In this document: positions 1 through 11,416 of the stretch, piece after piece
How the letters are laid out: every line of letters starts with the position of its first letter
Position numbering within the stretch: position 1 is the first letter of the stretch
Assembly: GCF_007655135.1 (NCBI RefSeq)
Contig: NC_045128.1
Coordinates: forward strand, 5,270,001 to 5,334,000
Length of the DNA stretch: 64,000 nt
Direction: 5' to 3'
Source: Punica granatum
Lineage: Eukaryota; Streptophyta; Magnoliopsida; Myrtales; Lythraceae
The notes under the pieces: generated by a model
Database searches by the model: none
The model's input: the letters and a program-made list of their open reading frames with translations, nothing else
Told to the model about the DNA's origin: nothing
Position numbers and translations under genes: made by a program

Positions 1-599
1 AAATTAACAATTAAGTTAACGTCACATGTGAGCATGAATTTGGTCTTTTAAAGGTACACACTCGATCATATTGCTACGCACCCAGACTGTTGTTCTTCTC
101 ACTATGTTCAATTTCTAATTCTTCGTGGGGTATATATATATATATATATGTAAAAATAAAAATCAGAAGAGTACGGCATGTATTATCTTTATATATTTTC
201 ATATGGCAACTATATATGCATATATGCAAACGACATATATATATATATATATATACAGCCTAGAAACTGCTACATATATGTATGTATATGTATGTATATA
301 TGCAAAATAGTATATGCAACCGACATATATACATGCAAACGGAAGATATATATGCATATGGTTGGACTATATTCCATTTTATATAATTTATATATTGGGC
401 AACTGTATATTCTTGCCTTGTGCATAATATATATATTTCCTTGGCCGGATAAAATCTATACATTTCATTGACATTTATATGAGAATATTTTCTTTATTAT
501 AAAAATTTCCTTATATTTTCAAAATGACGTGACAAAGCGAGAGAGTTTCGTTTTTTATTTTTGATTATATTTCGGCGTGACAAATCGGCTCATGCTTTA

Positions 600-630
<31 letters not shown>

Positions 631-640
631 TGATGAAATA
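1..640. repeat. AT-rich DNA with TA microsatellites
   Basis: There is no gene here. Several pure or near-pure (TA)n tracts occur, near 131-150, 235-255 and 606-631. Between them short ATATGCAAACGACATAT-like units recur around 220-350. The small open frames in this stretch are tyrosine/isoleucine-rich translations of these tracts. Confidence 0.8.
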
Positions 641-1045
641 TTTCGAGGCCCTTTTCGTGCAAGGGTGCACTTAGTACGGTTTTTCTAAATTTCCATCGGT
701 TTCATTTGTCAGGCTGCTCGTGTAATTTTCTTCTGCTCTAACTCAATAAGTGTGCTCTCTTTTCCATTTTCGAATATATTTTGTTTATTGATTTTATTAG
801 AAAAGATGGAAGATTTTTCTGTCAATGCCTTTTTTTCGGTGGAATATGTTCATAGTATTAAATTTTTCCCGAGTTCGGATTACGTAATCCTTGAACATGG
901 GCTGTTAATAACTTTTGTCATCTCTTTCTGCAGATTGAGTTTGATTGTTTTTTAAGTCTGCTTTGTGATTAAAGCTTAACATTATAAGAAGCTTTATAGA
1001 TCTTGATTCATTAATTATGGCTTTAAAATTCTAAAGTAAAACTTA
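640..1045 (+). repeat. Direct duplication, copy 1
   Basis: About 400 bp that recur in the same orientation at about 3785-4170 with many substitutions and small indels. Shared landmarks include CCATCGGTTTCA, ACTCAATAAG, GAACATGGGCT, TCTTTCTGCAGATTGA and AACATTATAAGAAGCTTT. The T-rich run ending in CTGCAG resembles a plant intron acceptor, so this could be a relic of a duplicated gene's 5' region. No coding potential is recognisable. Confidence 0.7.
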
Positions 1046-2131
1046 CTCGTATATAACGTCAAAGCGTGCCCCATAGGCTTGAAAAAATATGTTTTGCATT
1101 CCGTGGTATGCACGGATTAGTTGGACATATTATTGTTTAATCATTTTGTCAGTATAAACCAATAATATAAGGGGGGGAATTTTACATTGAAGGTCCTAAA
1201 AATTTGCCATTTTATCGATGGAGTCCTATGTGTTACATTTTGGCTAAATTAGTCTTATAATATGTAGTCCGTTACATACTTTCAGTCCAAATAGTGATTG
1301 AGAGTTTACAGGTGCTGAGGTGGATGTGACGGTGCCAAATAATTTCAACTTTTCATTACAATAGCCATGTGAAATATGTGGAAAGATATGATAATACAAT
1401 CTGTTAAAATAATATAAAAAAATCCCCTTATATGTGTGGCTGGGTTGCCGGGGAAGGACCTCATCTACCCACCGAAATTAGGTCCCCGATGAACTTTGAA
1501 GGCGTCGACAACCTCATCTAGGGAATCAGAGTCACCAGTAGGGCCCCAACCTCCGTAGACGCACTTGACTTTGATTTGGATCCTGGGTGTTACTGTGTGG
1601 GTGGAAACCTTGCCGGCGGCCCGATCCCTGGATGAGGTCAACGGCGCATTCAAAGTTCGCCATCAACCTCATCTCAAGGGTGGTTTGCTGCCGGGGACCC
1701 ACCCCTTGTAACACACCCAACCCGACAAAAGCTCGGGTATTTGCCTTTTTCATTTTTTTTTATTTTCAATATTGATTATCAGAAACACGCCGAAACTACA
1801 TCCTATCATTGATCAACCCACATGGGGCTTGCAAGCTCAAGAGTGGCCCAAGGCTGGTGGTCTAGAGACATGGGTATCCCCAACCCAAGGCTCATGACCC
1901 TTGGCTAGGACTCGCAAAACCCAAGACGCCTGCCCCTAGGCTTGCGACCCCCAGATGGAACTCTGCAACTTAAAAAAAGTAAAAAAGTAAAAATATCCAT
2001 TTGTCAATCGAGCTTGTTGATATAGTGGATGCCTTGCCAGCAGTCCCCACCCCCTGAATGGGGGCTATAGGCGAGACCCCCACCCATGTTAACAAAGCTA
2101 GCCTAAGAAGGGGTTGGGATTTCATTTTGAG

Positions 2132-3040
2132 AAAACGACAAAAACTCATCTTGTAGTTTGGGGTTTGGACAAATCGCACCATATTCTTTTATATAGGACA
2201 ATTAGCCCCCATGTGGTTTGCTCCATTAGACATAAAGGGTTGCAGCGTTAATTTCATTTACAGTCCTCAATCTTTAGCCTTTTAATCATTTTGGTTCTAA
2301 ATCTTTTTCTTTTAGCATTCATATCCTTAACTTTTCATTTTATTTCATTTTAGTCCTACAAAAAAATTCAAAAGGAAAGGAGAGGTCGATGCCACCAATC
2401 AACAACCCCAACACTGACCTCTCCACCGAGATCGCCGGTACCCACGGAGGACGCCGACGACCTCGGTGGAGGGGTCGAGGTTAGGGCCGCCAATCGGTAA
2501 CCCCGACCCCTCCACCGGCGTCCTCCATGGGTACCGGCAACCTCGGTGGAGGGATTGAGGCCTCCAATCGGTGACCCCGACCCCTCCACCGAGGTTGTCG
2601 GTGTCCTCCATGGGTACTGACAACCTCGGTGGAGGGGTCGAGATCAACAATTGGCGGTCCCAATCCCGAATCGATTGGGGACCTCCAACTCGGAGTCCTC
2701 GGTCGATTCATGGTTGGGGCCGCCAATCGGCAATCCCAACCCCTCCACTGAGATCGTCACCGTCTTCTGTGGGTACCGGCGACCCCTCTTTCCCTTTCGA
2801 TTTTCTTTATAGGACTAAAATGAAACCAAATGGAAAGTTGATTATAGGAATGATAAAAAAAATTAAAACCAAAATGATTAAAATGTTAAAAATTGAGGAC
2901 TGAAAATGGGAAAAAATTAACGCAGTAACCTCTATGTCTAACGGAGCAAACAACAAGAGGGGACTAATTGTCCCAAATAAAATAACATTGTGCGATTTGT
3001 CCCGACTCCAAATCACAATGAGAGTTTTTATCTTTTTCCC
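2132..3040. mobile_element. Inner element with about 220-bp terminal inverted repeats
   Basis: The left arm (about 2132-2355) contains GACAAATCGCACCAT, GTTTGCTCCATTAGACAT and TTTCATTTTAGTCCTA. The right arm (about 2808-3040) carries the complement in reverse order, with TAGGACTAAAATGAAA, TATGTCTAACGGAGCAAAC and TGCGATTTGTC. The arms are long and well paired, and flank a 400-bp GC-rich core. The element is non-autonomous and sits inside the larger inverted-repeat element. Confidence 0.7.
2385..2800. repeat. GC-rich minisatellite core
   Basis: Tandem and inverted copies of a module built from CCCTCCACCGAGGTTGTCGG, TCCTCCATGGGTACC and CCTCGGTGGAGGGGTCGAGG. Each module is itself a near-palindrome, so the core could form several stable hairpins. 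It stands out sharply from the surrounding AT-rich DNA. Open frames across it are Pro/Gly/Arg-rich repeat translations, not genes. Confidence 0.75.
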
Positions 3041-3299
3041 TTTCTTTTTTTCTTTTATCTTTCTATATTTTAAATTTTCGCAATTTTTTTATATATCAGC
3101 ATATCATGCATTTTAATGACACGCGACAAATATTTGAGCATTACTGTTCATGCCTTTAGTTGTTGCTACTCTGTTATTATTTGGACTAAAAGTGTGTGAG
3201 AAACTAGACTTTTTAAGAATAATTTAGCCATATTTAAACTTATAGGACTTGATCGAAAAAATGCAAACTTTTAGGACCTCTGCTATAATTTTTTCTAAG

Positions 3300-3785
3300 A
3301 CAAAGATTAAAAATTTGAAGAGAGGGATGTAGCAGCGGCACTCGCATTCAACTGATAACAAAGAGATATCAAGTTAACTAAAGTGGATTGGTTGAAATGG
3401 TTCGACGCTTGTTCCTCTTAAATAAAATCTCGAGTTCGAGTCTTATAAATGGAGAAAATCCATACTAAGATAGCTTTACCCATTAGTGAGCATTATCTAG
3501 ATAAATTTTTGAATAATATATTTTATATTTATTTTAAATCAAGACAATTTATCTATTTTTAAGAAAATTTTTAATTTATTCATGAATCAAGAAATTTGTT
3601 CTATTTTTCAATATAATATTTAACTATGATCATTGTATAGCAGAGCAATCAAAAAGAGCCACTAAACCACGAAGTATCAAGAAAAGATTGGTGTGGTACT
3701 TCTTCATTGCACTTGTTGGTTTTTGTATATTAAATTGATAATTGATTCATATGACTTCATTACCTTATTTATATAGTGTACATTG
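3300..3785. other. Intergenic stretch with a SINE-like segment
   Basis: There is no gene. At about 3371-3490 there is a segment with a box-B-like CGAGTTCGAGTC. Related segments occur near 43400-43500 (opposite strand) and 60540-60660. The rest is AT-rich and featureless. Confidence 0.4.
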
Positions 3786-4170
3786 ACGCGCTGTTTCGAA
3801 GTTCTTTTCTTACAAGGGTATAGGTTGTCTAATTTTCCATCGGTTTCAGGCTACTCGTGTTTTTTTTTTTCTTGCTCTGACTCAATAAGGACGCTCTCTT
3901 TATAATTTTGAATTGATTTTGTTTTGTTGATTTTATTGGTCATCTTTTCTTTCAATTTCTTTTTACCAAAGTAATAGGTCCATGGTGTTCAATTTTTTTT
4001 TAGTTTAGTTTAAGTAATCGATGAACATGGGCTTTTAATAGCTTTTGCCAGCTCTTTCTGCAGATTGAATTTGATTGTTTGTTAAGTCCATTGGTAATTA
4101 AAGCATAACATTATAAGAAGCTTTGTAGACTTTGAATCATTAATTTAGGGCATTAAAGTTCTAATGTAAA
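3785..4170 (+). repeat. Direct duplication, copy 2
   Basis: The diverged second copy of the segment at 640-1045, in the same orientation. It shares CCATCGGTTTCAGGCT, the ACTCAATAAG box, GAACATGGGCTTTTAATAGC and the TTTCTGCAGATTGAATTTGA junction. The inverted-repeat element at 1170-3300 lies between the two copies. Confidence 0.7.
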
Positions 4171-4351
4171 AATTACTCTACCTATAATTTATATACAGAT
4201 GAGAGCAATAGAAGCTACTGATATTACATTACTAATTAAGTATTTTATAAAATAAATCAATCGATATATATATATAATAATAAACAATTTGCCCGTCTCT
4301 CACACAACCACCTCCCGAAAATGAAACGTGGGGAAGTCATATCATCTCTTA

Positions 4352-4592
4352 TAGTATGTTTGGTTTTAGAGTTGAGTTGAATTGAATTTTGATTTTAATT
4401 GGATTGTAATTATTGTGTTGTTGAATTATGAAAAAAAATATGTGAAAAAATAATGAATAGTTGAGATAATTTAGTATTAAAAATTGAATTGAGTATAACG
4501 GAGTTCTATGTGGATTTATGTATGGGGCCCACCTTTTTGACTTTGAAGAATTGATTTTTGTTGTGTAGTGAGTAGAGTTAAAGTTAAAATCT
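4352..4592 (+). mobile_element. MITE, family B copy 1
   Basis: An AT-rich element beginning GTATGTTTGGTTTTAGAGTTGAG and ending near GAGTTAAAGTTAAAATC. Related copies occur at about 34452-34750 (plus) and 54945-55236 (minus). Shared internal words are TTTTAATTGGATTGTAAT, GTGTTGTTGAATTATG and AATGAATAGTTGAGA. It abuts the family A MITE that follows. The exact ends are approximate. Confidence 0.65.
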
Positions 4593-4594
4593 TA

Positions 4595-4844
4595 TGCCCC
4601 GTTTGAATTCGAATACAATTAATTTTAACTTTAACTTTAACTTTAACTCAACACACTACACAACAAAAATACACATTTCTCAATTCAAAATTTTAACTTT
4701 TAACTTTAACTCAACACACTACACAACAAAAACACACATTTCCCAAGTCAAATTTATAATCACATCTCATTTTTCATTTTCCACAATCAAAATCAAAATC
4801 AAAATCAAAATCAAAGTAACTTTAACTCTGAATCCAAACGGCCA
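4595..4844 (+). mobile_element. Tourist/PIF-Harbinger-type MITE, family A
   Basis: A 250-bp element flanked on both sides by TTA (4592-4594 and 4845-4847), the 3-bp target duplication typical of PIF/Harbinger. The left terminus TGCCCCGTTTGAATTC pairs with the right terminus, whose complement is TGGCCGTTTGGATTC. Inside are TTTAAC tandem repeats, two copies of a roughly 70-bp block containing CACACTACACAACAAAAA, and an AATCAA repeat. The termini and internal blocks match the ends of the Harbinger relic at 39859-42990. Confidence 0.85.
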
Positions 4845-4847
4845 TTA

Positions 4848-5840
4848 AATTCGGTTGCGAAGCCAAACAGAGTGTGTGTACAATTCCTATCGCATAGTCA
4901 CATCGTCGTCCTAATTATGTAAATATTATACTGAATATTTATATTTATTTTCTTAATAGTAAATTTTCATATTTGATATGTTTTTAAATATTGAAATCTT
5001 ACATTATAGGAAATTTATTTAAAGTAATAAGAAGGAACGATTATTACTCCATTTACTGTCCAAAAGTCAAGAAAAAAACTTTTTAGAATAGTAAATTGAT
5101 AATTTTATTATTAAATTGAAGAGATATAGTACGAAAATGAGATAGTATTTATTCTTTTATAGTTTGCCAAAAATAATTCATGTTCAGCGGTAATGGTATT
5201 ATAATTTCTTTTAATTTTATCAAAAATTACAGAAATCTCCCACTCAATACGCGGGTGTTCTTCTAATTAATTTAAATTTAAGGACAGCAATGTAAAATTA
5301 AAAAAAACCCAAAAAAAATATTATATATGTACTCCTATATAGTAGACCAATGAGCTGACATGAGCCAAGAGAACTCGCTGGCTCAAGCTAAGCTCGTCTC
5401 GGAACTCTCGGTTACATGTGGAGCTTGTCTCTTTCTCAATATATCGAATCGGATTCAAGTTTTTGCCAATCGAGTCAACTCCGAGTAGATTTCCAGCCCT
5501 ATAGAACGAGAGATTATTCAGTGATCATATCTCGCCATATAGTCTGAGAAAGTACCAATTAAATAGCAATAAATTAAATAATAAATGTTAATCACTCGAT
5601 TAATTATTATCAGCAGTGTCATTTCCCTTCATTTCCGAAGAAATTACACCACCACCACATGTTGCTCCTTTAAAATTACTCCAGCAGGCACACAATAAAA
5701 TAACTATCTCGACACGAAAAAAAGTACTACACGAAAGAAAATTCACTGAATGTGTGTATTCAAGATAGAATGTGTGTATTTCTCGTTCCCCTTAATTTCC
5801 GAAGATATCAAACCTTGATGTGACCCCGCACTCCTTGAAG
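4848..5840. other. Gene-free AT-rich spacer and 3' flank of squalene synthase A
   Basis: No coding signal. The last part, roughly 5690-5845, resembles 12430-12553 downstream of copy B and probably includes the 3' untranslated region of copy A. Nothing else is recognisable. Confidence 0.5.
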
Positions 5841-5843
5841 ATT

Positions 5844-8800
5844 TTCTAGGAAAATCAAACACTATAATCAGTGAATAGAAATTTTCAATATGTATAAATA
5901 AACCAATTTCCTTTTTCCGGTTGATTTAGGAACATTAATTTTCCAACACAAATTGAACTTACAATTTACAATTAGATGATGGGCGGATATATAAGCAACG
6001 ATGGGTAGAAGCATGGACAGCCCCGCAATCTACAGTGAGACAAAAAAAAAGAAGGAAAATGAATAAAATCATAAATTGTAAGTTATAGATTTCCACACGA
6101 ACCATTAGTAACAATAATCTATATCTATATCTATATAAAATATTAAAAACCAGGTCAAAGCATCGAAAAGCGCCACATAAGACAAATGATGCTTCGTCTA
6201 ACTGCCATCGAAAAGCGCCACTTCGTCTAACTGCCAACAGTTATGTCATAAGTTGCACAATATTATGTTGTCACGTCGCTTTACGAAACCAAAATTATTT
6301 ACAATCTTGGAAGACGAAAAGATTAATATAATAAATCTATTAAATTGTTTTGGTATATATTTTAGTTGAGGCACTTGTAAGAAAATATTAAATTTTCAGG
6401 GAAATATATAATATTAGTCAACCTGAATGTTTAAATTATACAGTAATTAAGATAAAAATTACTTTTCCAGATTTATAACAGTAATTTTATTAATTATCGC
6501 AACCATTCTAGTCCGCGCATAGCATATGCGCGGGCCTGTTCGTCTAGTTCTAGATAATACAGCAGAAACTCACCAGTGCTGAATTGTAGCCTTCCTCACT
6601 CCTCATAATATAGAATTTCCTGAAGAGAAATTAGATAATAAATCAGAAGAAAGAAGCTCTCATATGCGATGGCCTCAGCTTTTGCCTTTTGAGAGGGGAT
6701 GGGCGTTTTGAAGAGGGTAGAACCGGAGAAAGGCCCATAAGAATTCAAAATCAGTTGGTTCAACCAGTTTGGTAACACGGCAATTCTTCGCATGCTATAC
6801 CAGAAGAATCGGGTAGGCTAGCTCTGGTATGTTAAGGTTTTAGGATAAGCACAACAATGAAGAAGGTGGTGGTAGACGTACATACGGTCCATTATCTATG
6901 ATCATCACAACATCATAAGAATGCCACGCTATAAAAATTTATCAAAAGACATTCGGAAGGAAAGATAGATATTATATACACATGCACACATACCTGCGAT
7001 TTAGCAATCCTGAGTTGATGCAGATATTCTGTATGTCATCAAGTCTTCTCACTGTCTCTGTCGCATTCGGGTCGTGTCTATCAACCTGCATAATCATGTA
7101 TATATTAGTAATTATGCATGGAATTTGCCTTTCACAGCATTCGAGCGAAATTGATGAAGACTTGAAGCACCTTAGACTTCATTAAACTGCAAAACTCAAA
7201 GAAGACACCATATACGTCTGACATCGTTCTCGTCCTCTCGGTGAGCTTAGCTATAAGACCTACATATATTTTATGGAAAGACACATTGGAAATTGAGATG
7301 AGAATGAAACTGATCATAGATCAAAACAGGGCAAGGAAGAGGAAGGATTGCATGACATGATCACCACTCATTACCCCGTCTCTGTTTTACTCCGAATCTG
7401 AAGACATCGATATTGTTGTAGCATAACGCCAATGCTCCAATAGCCATAACCTATAGAAAATGTCGGAGTTTGGTCTAAAAATGCGGGAGAAGATTATGCA
7501 ATTCAACCCCATTTCTAAGACAATCTCTTGATAATAACATTGTAGTCTATGTATATGAAAATTTAAGAATTGACATAAAACCCATGAGAAACCAAACTCA
7601 AGAAGCTATGCACGTCATGGACGCATGATAATCATATACAATTGTCCGGCCTATATCTCGATGCACGAAGTAGTATTCACACAGGGGTTGCACTATTGGT
7701 GATACACTTTTGAACTTAGTCTAATTCCATAAGAGAATATGAACAGAGCAAACGAATGGCATTGACAAACGAAAAAGCTTTCAGCTCAAATTCATTTTAT
7801 GTATACCTGACGCAGTGCAAAAAGCCGAAACAAAGCGGGAACATCTTTCACAACGGACAAGTACTTGAAGCAATCTTCCACATGGACCAGACTGCTAGTG
7901 ATCATTTCATTCAGGCACCGAACTGCCTCGACAGAGTTCTCTTCATACTTTAAGTCCTGAAAAAAATTAAGCGAGGGAACGAACGTTCCTTTTCAGAAAT
8001 CAATTTGCAATGCTAGTGTTTATTTATACATCTGTGTGTATACGATTTGATCATGTTAACCTTATGAACAAGCAGGCATACCTCCAATCTGTTAACATAC
8101 TTGCTCCAAATCTCACGGGGCCAAAACTTACGTGGCCTAGGGATCTCATCTATATCTTCAAGAAAGTCACGGATACAATTCGCTTTCTGCAATGTTATTG
8201 GTGGTTTGTTATAATGATGACATCACGTACGAGCTAGCTAGAGAGTATAAATGTGCAAGATTATGGTAACTACCATAATAAATAAGCCCATGGAGTTGGA
8301 GAGACGACCATATTCTGCATCTGAGTCCTCCAATCCGGGGACGACAAACATTTTCAACATTCCGTGAAGGGGAAGTCCAGCAACATAGTAGCCATACTCG
8401 TTTAAGTCATCGATCGTCTCAATCTGCAAATGATTACCGAAAAGTATTTGATGATTTCTCGAACTTAATCAATGAGCAGAAAGCTTTTGATGAAACGAAA
8501 TGAACAGAAAGTTGACCGAACCTCCTTGTCTATAAATTTTGCCATTCCTGCTCCCATTCTTTCAGTAACATCCTTGATCATCTCTTGATGACTGCAAATA
8601 TTAAAAGTTGTGAGGATTATTGAAATCAAAGGCTCAAACTGAATACGTGAAGCTTGATAAAGGAAAGAATAAATGTCGACTTCTGGTGACAATTTCTCCT
8701 GTGCAACCTTTTATCGAGCTCCAGGAAGGCTTGTCGCACAAGATGGAATTGGTCCATGAGGACTCTGCAATCAGAAGAACCACCTGCCAGACATAACATA

Positions 8801-9494
8801 CAAGATTGCTCGGGTGAAATGACTCTGGCATTTCATGAACTCCAGGACAATGATCTGCAACATCTAGAATTGGATTGCTCACAAGAGAAGTGCCAGTCAC
8901 GGTCGTAGATGTGTTCGTGGAAATCCTCGAGGATCGGTGTTTTTACTTCTGAAGACAAGCTCATATCATCCTCTGTGAAAAAGGAGAAAGTGAAAAGGAA
9001 AAAAAAGAAAAAAGGAAACTGATTGTTCAGTCAATCTGAAAGTAGTCAAACACAATGGCAAATGAGTTTTTTTTTTCTCGAAATACTTTCTACTCTCCAT
9101 ATACTCGGGAAAAAAATTAAAATGATAGGACAGTTTGGATTGTCGAACAAACCAATAGTATCGAGAGCGCGAAGAACCAAGTAGAAGATCATCTGTCATG
9201 TGCATAACCAATAAAAACATTTAATTAGCAGTCTTTTTGGCCAAAAAAATGAGATTAAATCCCATAATGCTTGTTTTATTTAATGCAGTCAGTCACTCTC
9301 ACAGCATTCCGGTGCTCAGGGCCGAGCTGCAGAAGGGAGACGGCGAACTTGCTCGTGACCCTGCGGAGCATAGTGTAGCAAAAGGCCCAGTGCAGCTCAG
9401 GTGTTCGCATCTCCGTTTCCCGGACCTGCATTCCCAGTTTTATCATCGGGCAGATTTCATCCGGGTGCTTCAGTATCTCCCCTAAATCACCCAT
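5844..9494 (-). CDS. Squalene synthase-like protein, copy A (14 exons)
   Basis: Squalene synthase joins two farnesyl diphosphates via presqualene diphosphate and reduces the product with NADPH at the ER. Exons, from 5' to 3': 9494-9303, 9192-9153, 8972-8883, 8783-8708, 8591-8522, 8423-8274, 8186-8082, 7956-7807, 7450-7375, 7259-7171, 7085-6994, 6619-6574, 6029-5963, and the stop at 5845-5844. All phases join, giving 414 aa, a normal family length. The start [14 protein letters not shown] matches the family N-terminus; an in-frame ATG at 9527 would add 11 residues. Asp-rich motifs DTIED (75-79) and DFLED (213-217) are present. Residues 393-414 form the hydrophobic C-terminal anchor. Oddities: the usual SRSF reads TSKF (47-50), and the Gln before the second Asp motif is Met206. 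Copy A therefore looks diverged, although its frame is intact. The family assignment is firm; activity is not established. Confidence 0.92.
6118..6547 (+). mobile_element. Non-autonomous Helitron inside intron 12 of squalene synthase A
   Basis: Begins TCTATATCTATATC after an A and ends CTAG before a T, as expected for A/T insertion without target duplication. Just upstream of the CTAG end is a 9-bp-stem hairpin (CCGCGCATA, loop GCA, TATGCGCGG; 6513-6533), the hallmark of a Helitron 3' terminus. It is 430 bp with no Rep/helicase coding. It lies wholly within the 6030-6573 intron, and the matching intron of copy B is only 232 bp. Confidence 0.85.
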
Positions 9495-11416
9495 CACGGC
9501 CACTCTCCCTCTTTCTGCATATGCCATAAGAATGATCCTTTTCTTCTTGGCCAAGCCACATGAATGGCTGGAGATGTCAAAAACTGTTTTTCCTTCAACG
9601 GTTTTTAGAGAAATATCCGTCGACCGTCTCTTTGTTGTAAACTTCCATGGGTTTTTTGAGAAACTGCAAAGATGTCCCGAGTGAGGCATTCGGCAGTGCT
9701 GAATCGGAGCCTGCAGCATTTTTCTTGAAGATGTATACAGGTGGATGATTAGCTAAGAACTCTTCCAAGAATATCGGTGAGCTCGAGCTCGGTGAAATCT
9801 TTTGAATTTGGGCTTGAGCCTAACGGGACGACTTTGCTTCTCAACTTAACGGGACTAATTATTGAAATAAGGGTCTCTTTATGATGGGAGCATGATTAGT
9901 TATATTAGACTATATATAGATAGATCGATAGATAGATTAATGCTTGGTCAGAGTACATCCAATATCTTACATTATCCTTCGTACTTATTGTGCTGACATA
10001 AAAGTTAATTGGCTCATGTTTCCATAAGACTTTTCCACATTCGGTAAAATTAATAGATACTGGTGTGCTTCCCATATCTTACATTATCTTACATTATTCG
10101 GTGAAGAAAAACTAATGAATAATTGCACATAGCATTTTATTCGACATAAAGGCCAACAGACACATGAAAAGAAGTAAATACGTATATGACAGAAAAAATG
10201 GTGGTTATGATCGAACACATTATCACTTTTGGTTTTAGAGGAGGAGAAGAAGAATGTAGAGAAGGCGGATATTAGGATATGGAAGCTTCGCACACAATTG
10301 GTCACGCAAAAGAGTGTCATCACGAGTTTGTTCACAACACATATTATGCTAGAAATGAATATAATATAAGTTTGGTCGTGTGCAATAAGGGGAATTAAGA
10401 TCCTATTAGTGGATTCACCCAAAAAAAAATCATGTCAGTGCAATGAGAAATTTTCATATGAGTTGAAATTTGTGTTTAACGTTCTTATTACAAGTGATAT
10501 AAATTAACAATGGATTTGATGGAATAGACACTATGAACTTTAATAGAATTGAGAAATAAAAATTTAAGCGAAAAATTTTAATGGAAAAAGAAAAAGATGA
10601 TTAACGGTGTTCTAGGAAATATAATTACCATGCTTGGGCAATCATTAATCAAGACAATTAATGAAAGAAAAAGGGCTTCCAACACGTAAAATTATCAAAT
10701 GGTAAAATGTGCAGGGAGATAATTGTATGAAACCAAGGAGAAAATGTACACCAAAAAACGAAAATCAAGCATAAAATATGTAAAATACTCACCTGAGTTA
10801 AAGATGGAAGACAAGAAAATCTGATGTTTAAATTTCTTATGGCTGAAAACAGGTTGTGTAGTGGGGGAGAAACACTTGATAATTTCATGTCCCGATAACG
10901 TGGAACTGATGTAGCGGTAGAAACGAATAATAGTTTTATTGGTGATTTTGTAAGTGGAATTTTGAGCGGACCTCAAGTATAAACAGGGATGGAGCCACAT
11001 GAGACTCTTCTCGTCAGTAGATAATGATAAAATTAGCTGTTTCACTTCATGTGGGAACAAAATAAAATGTTGTGATTTTTTAAATCAAATTTTAAACATG
11101 TGATTCAACTATATACATTCGTCTCAAATATGGTATTACGAAATTGTATTTCGTCAACGAGACGCAAGGCACATGGAATTAGTAAGTTTGAACTTGCATA
11201 TATGACATGAATTTAAATAAAACTGCACGCTGCTTTCCAATGATAATGATATGTTTCAATACGCATATTGATATGGAAGATGAAGCAAAAAGTTGAGGAT
11301 AAGAAAAATGGATAAATTTTAGAAAAGAAACAAAATCTATAAGTGACTGAATGTGGGTTGAGAGTTTCAGAGCAAAATAAAAAGTTGACACGTGGGAGAT
11401 TAGAATAAGGGGAGAA
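9495..11416. other. Intergenic region upstream of squalene synthase A
   Basis: The proximal few hundred bases should hold the promoter and 5' untranslated region of copy A (transcribed leftward). The rest, about 9750-11416, is AT-rich with no supported gene. The longest minus-strand frame here (10695-11060) has no recognisable domain or codon signature. Confidence 0.5.

Larger units (their letters stand above)
1170..3300. mobile_element. Outer inverted-repeat element, possibly MULE-like or fold-back
   Basis: The left end (about 1175-1300) reads AAGGTCCTAAAAATTTGCC, then a TCGAT block, then GGCTAAATTAGTCTTA. The right end (about 3170-3300) carries the diverged reverse complement, for example AGGACCTCTGCTATAATT and TTAGCCATATTTAAACTTATAG. 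This gives imperfect terminal inverted repeats of at least 120 bp around about 2.1 kb. No transposase frame is visible inside. Between 1430 and 1960 the contents are moderately GC-rich and unidentified. No clean target-site duplication was found, so the superfamily is open. Confidence 0.5.

Noticed and set aside
125..471. Open frames rich in Tyr/Ile
   Set aside because: They are translations of (TA)n microsatellite sequence.
2368..2903. Pro/Gly/Arg-rich open frames on both strands
   Set aside because: They overlap in several frames and follow the GC minisatellite periodicity; no gene signature.
10084..11060. Two minus-strand frames of 112 and 121 residues
   Set aside because: No domain, no splice-consistent extension and AT-driven composition; probably chance.
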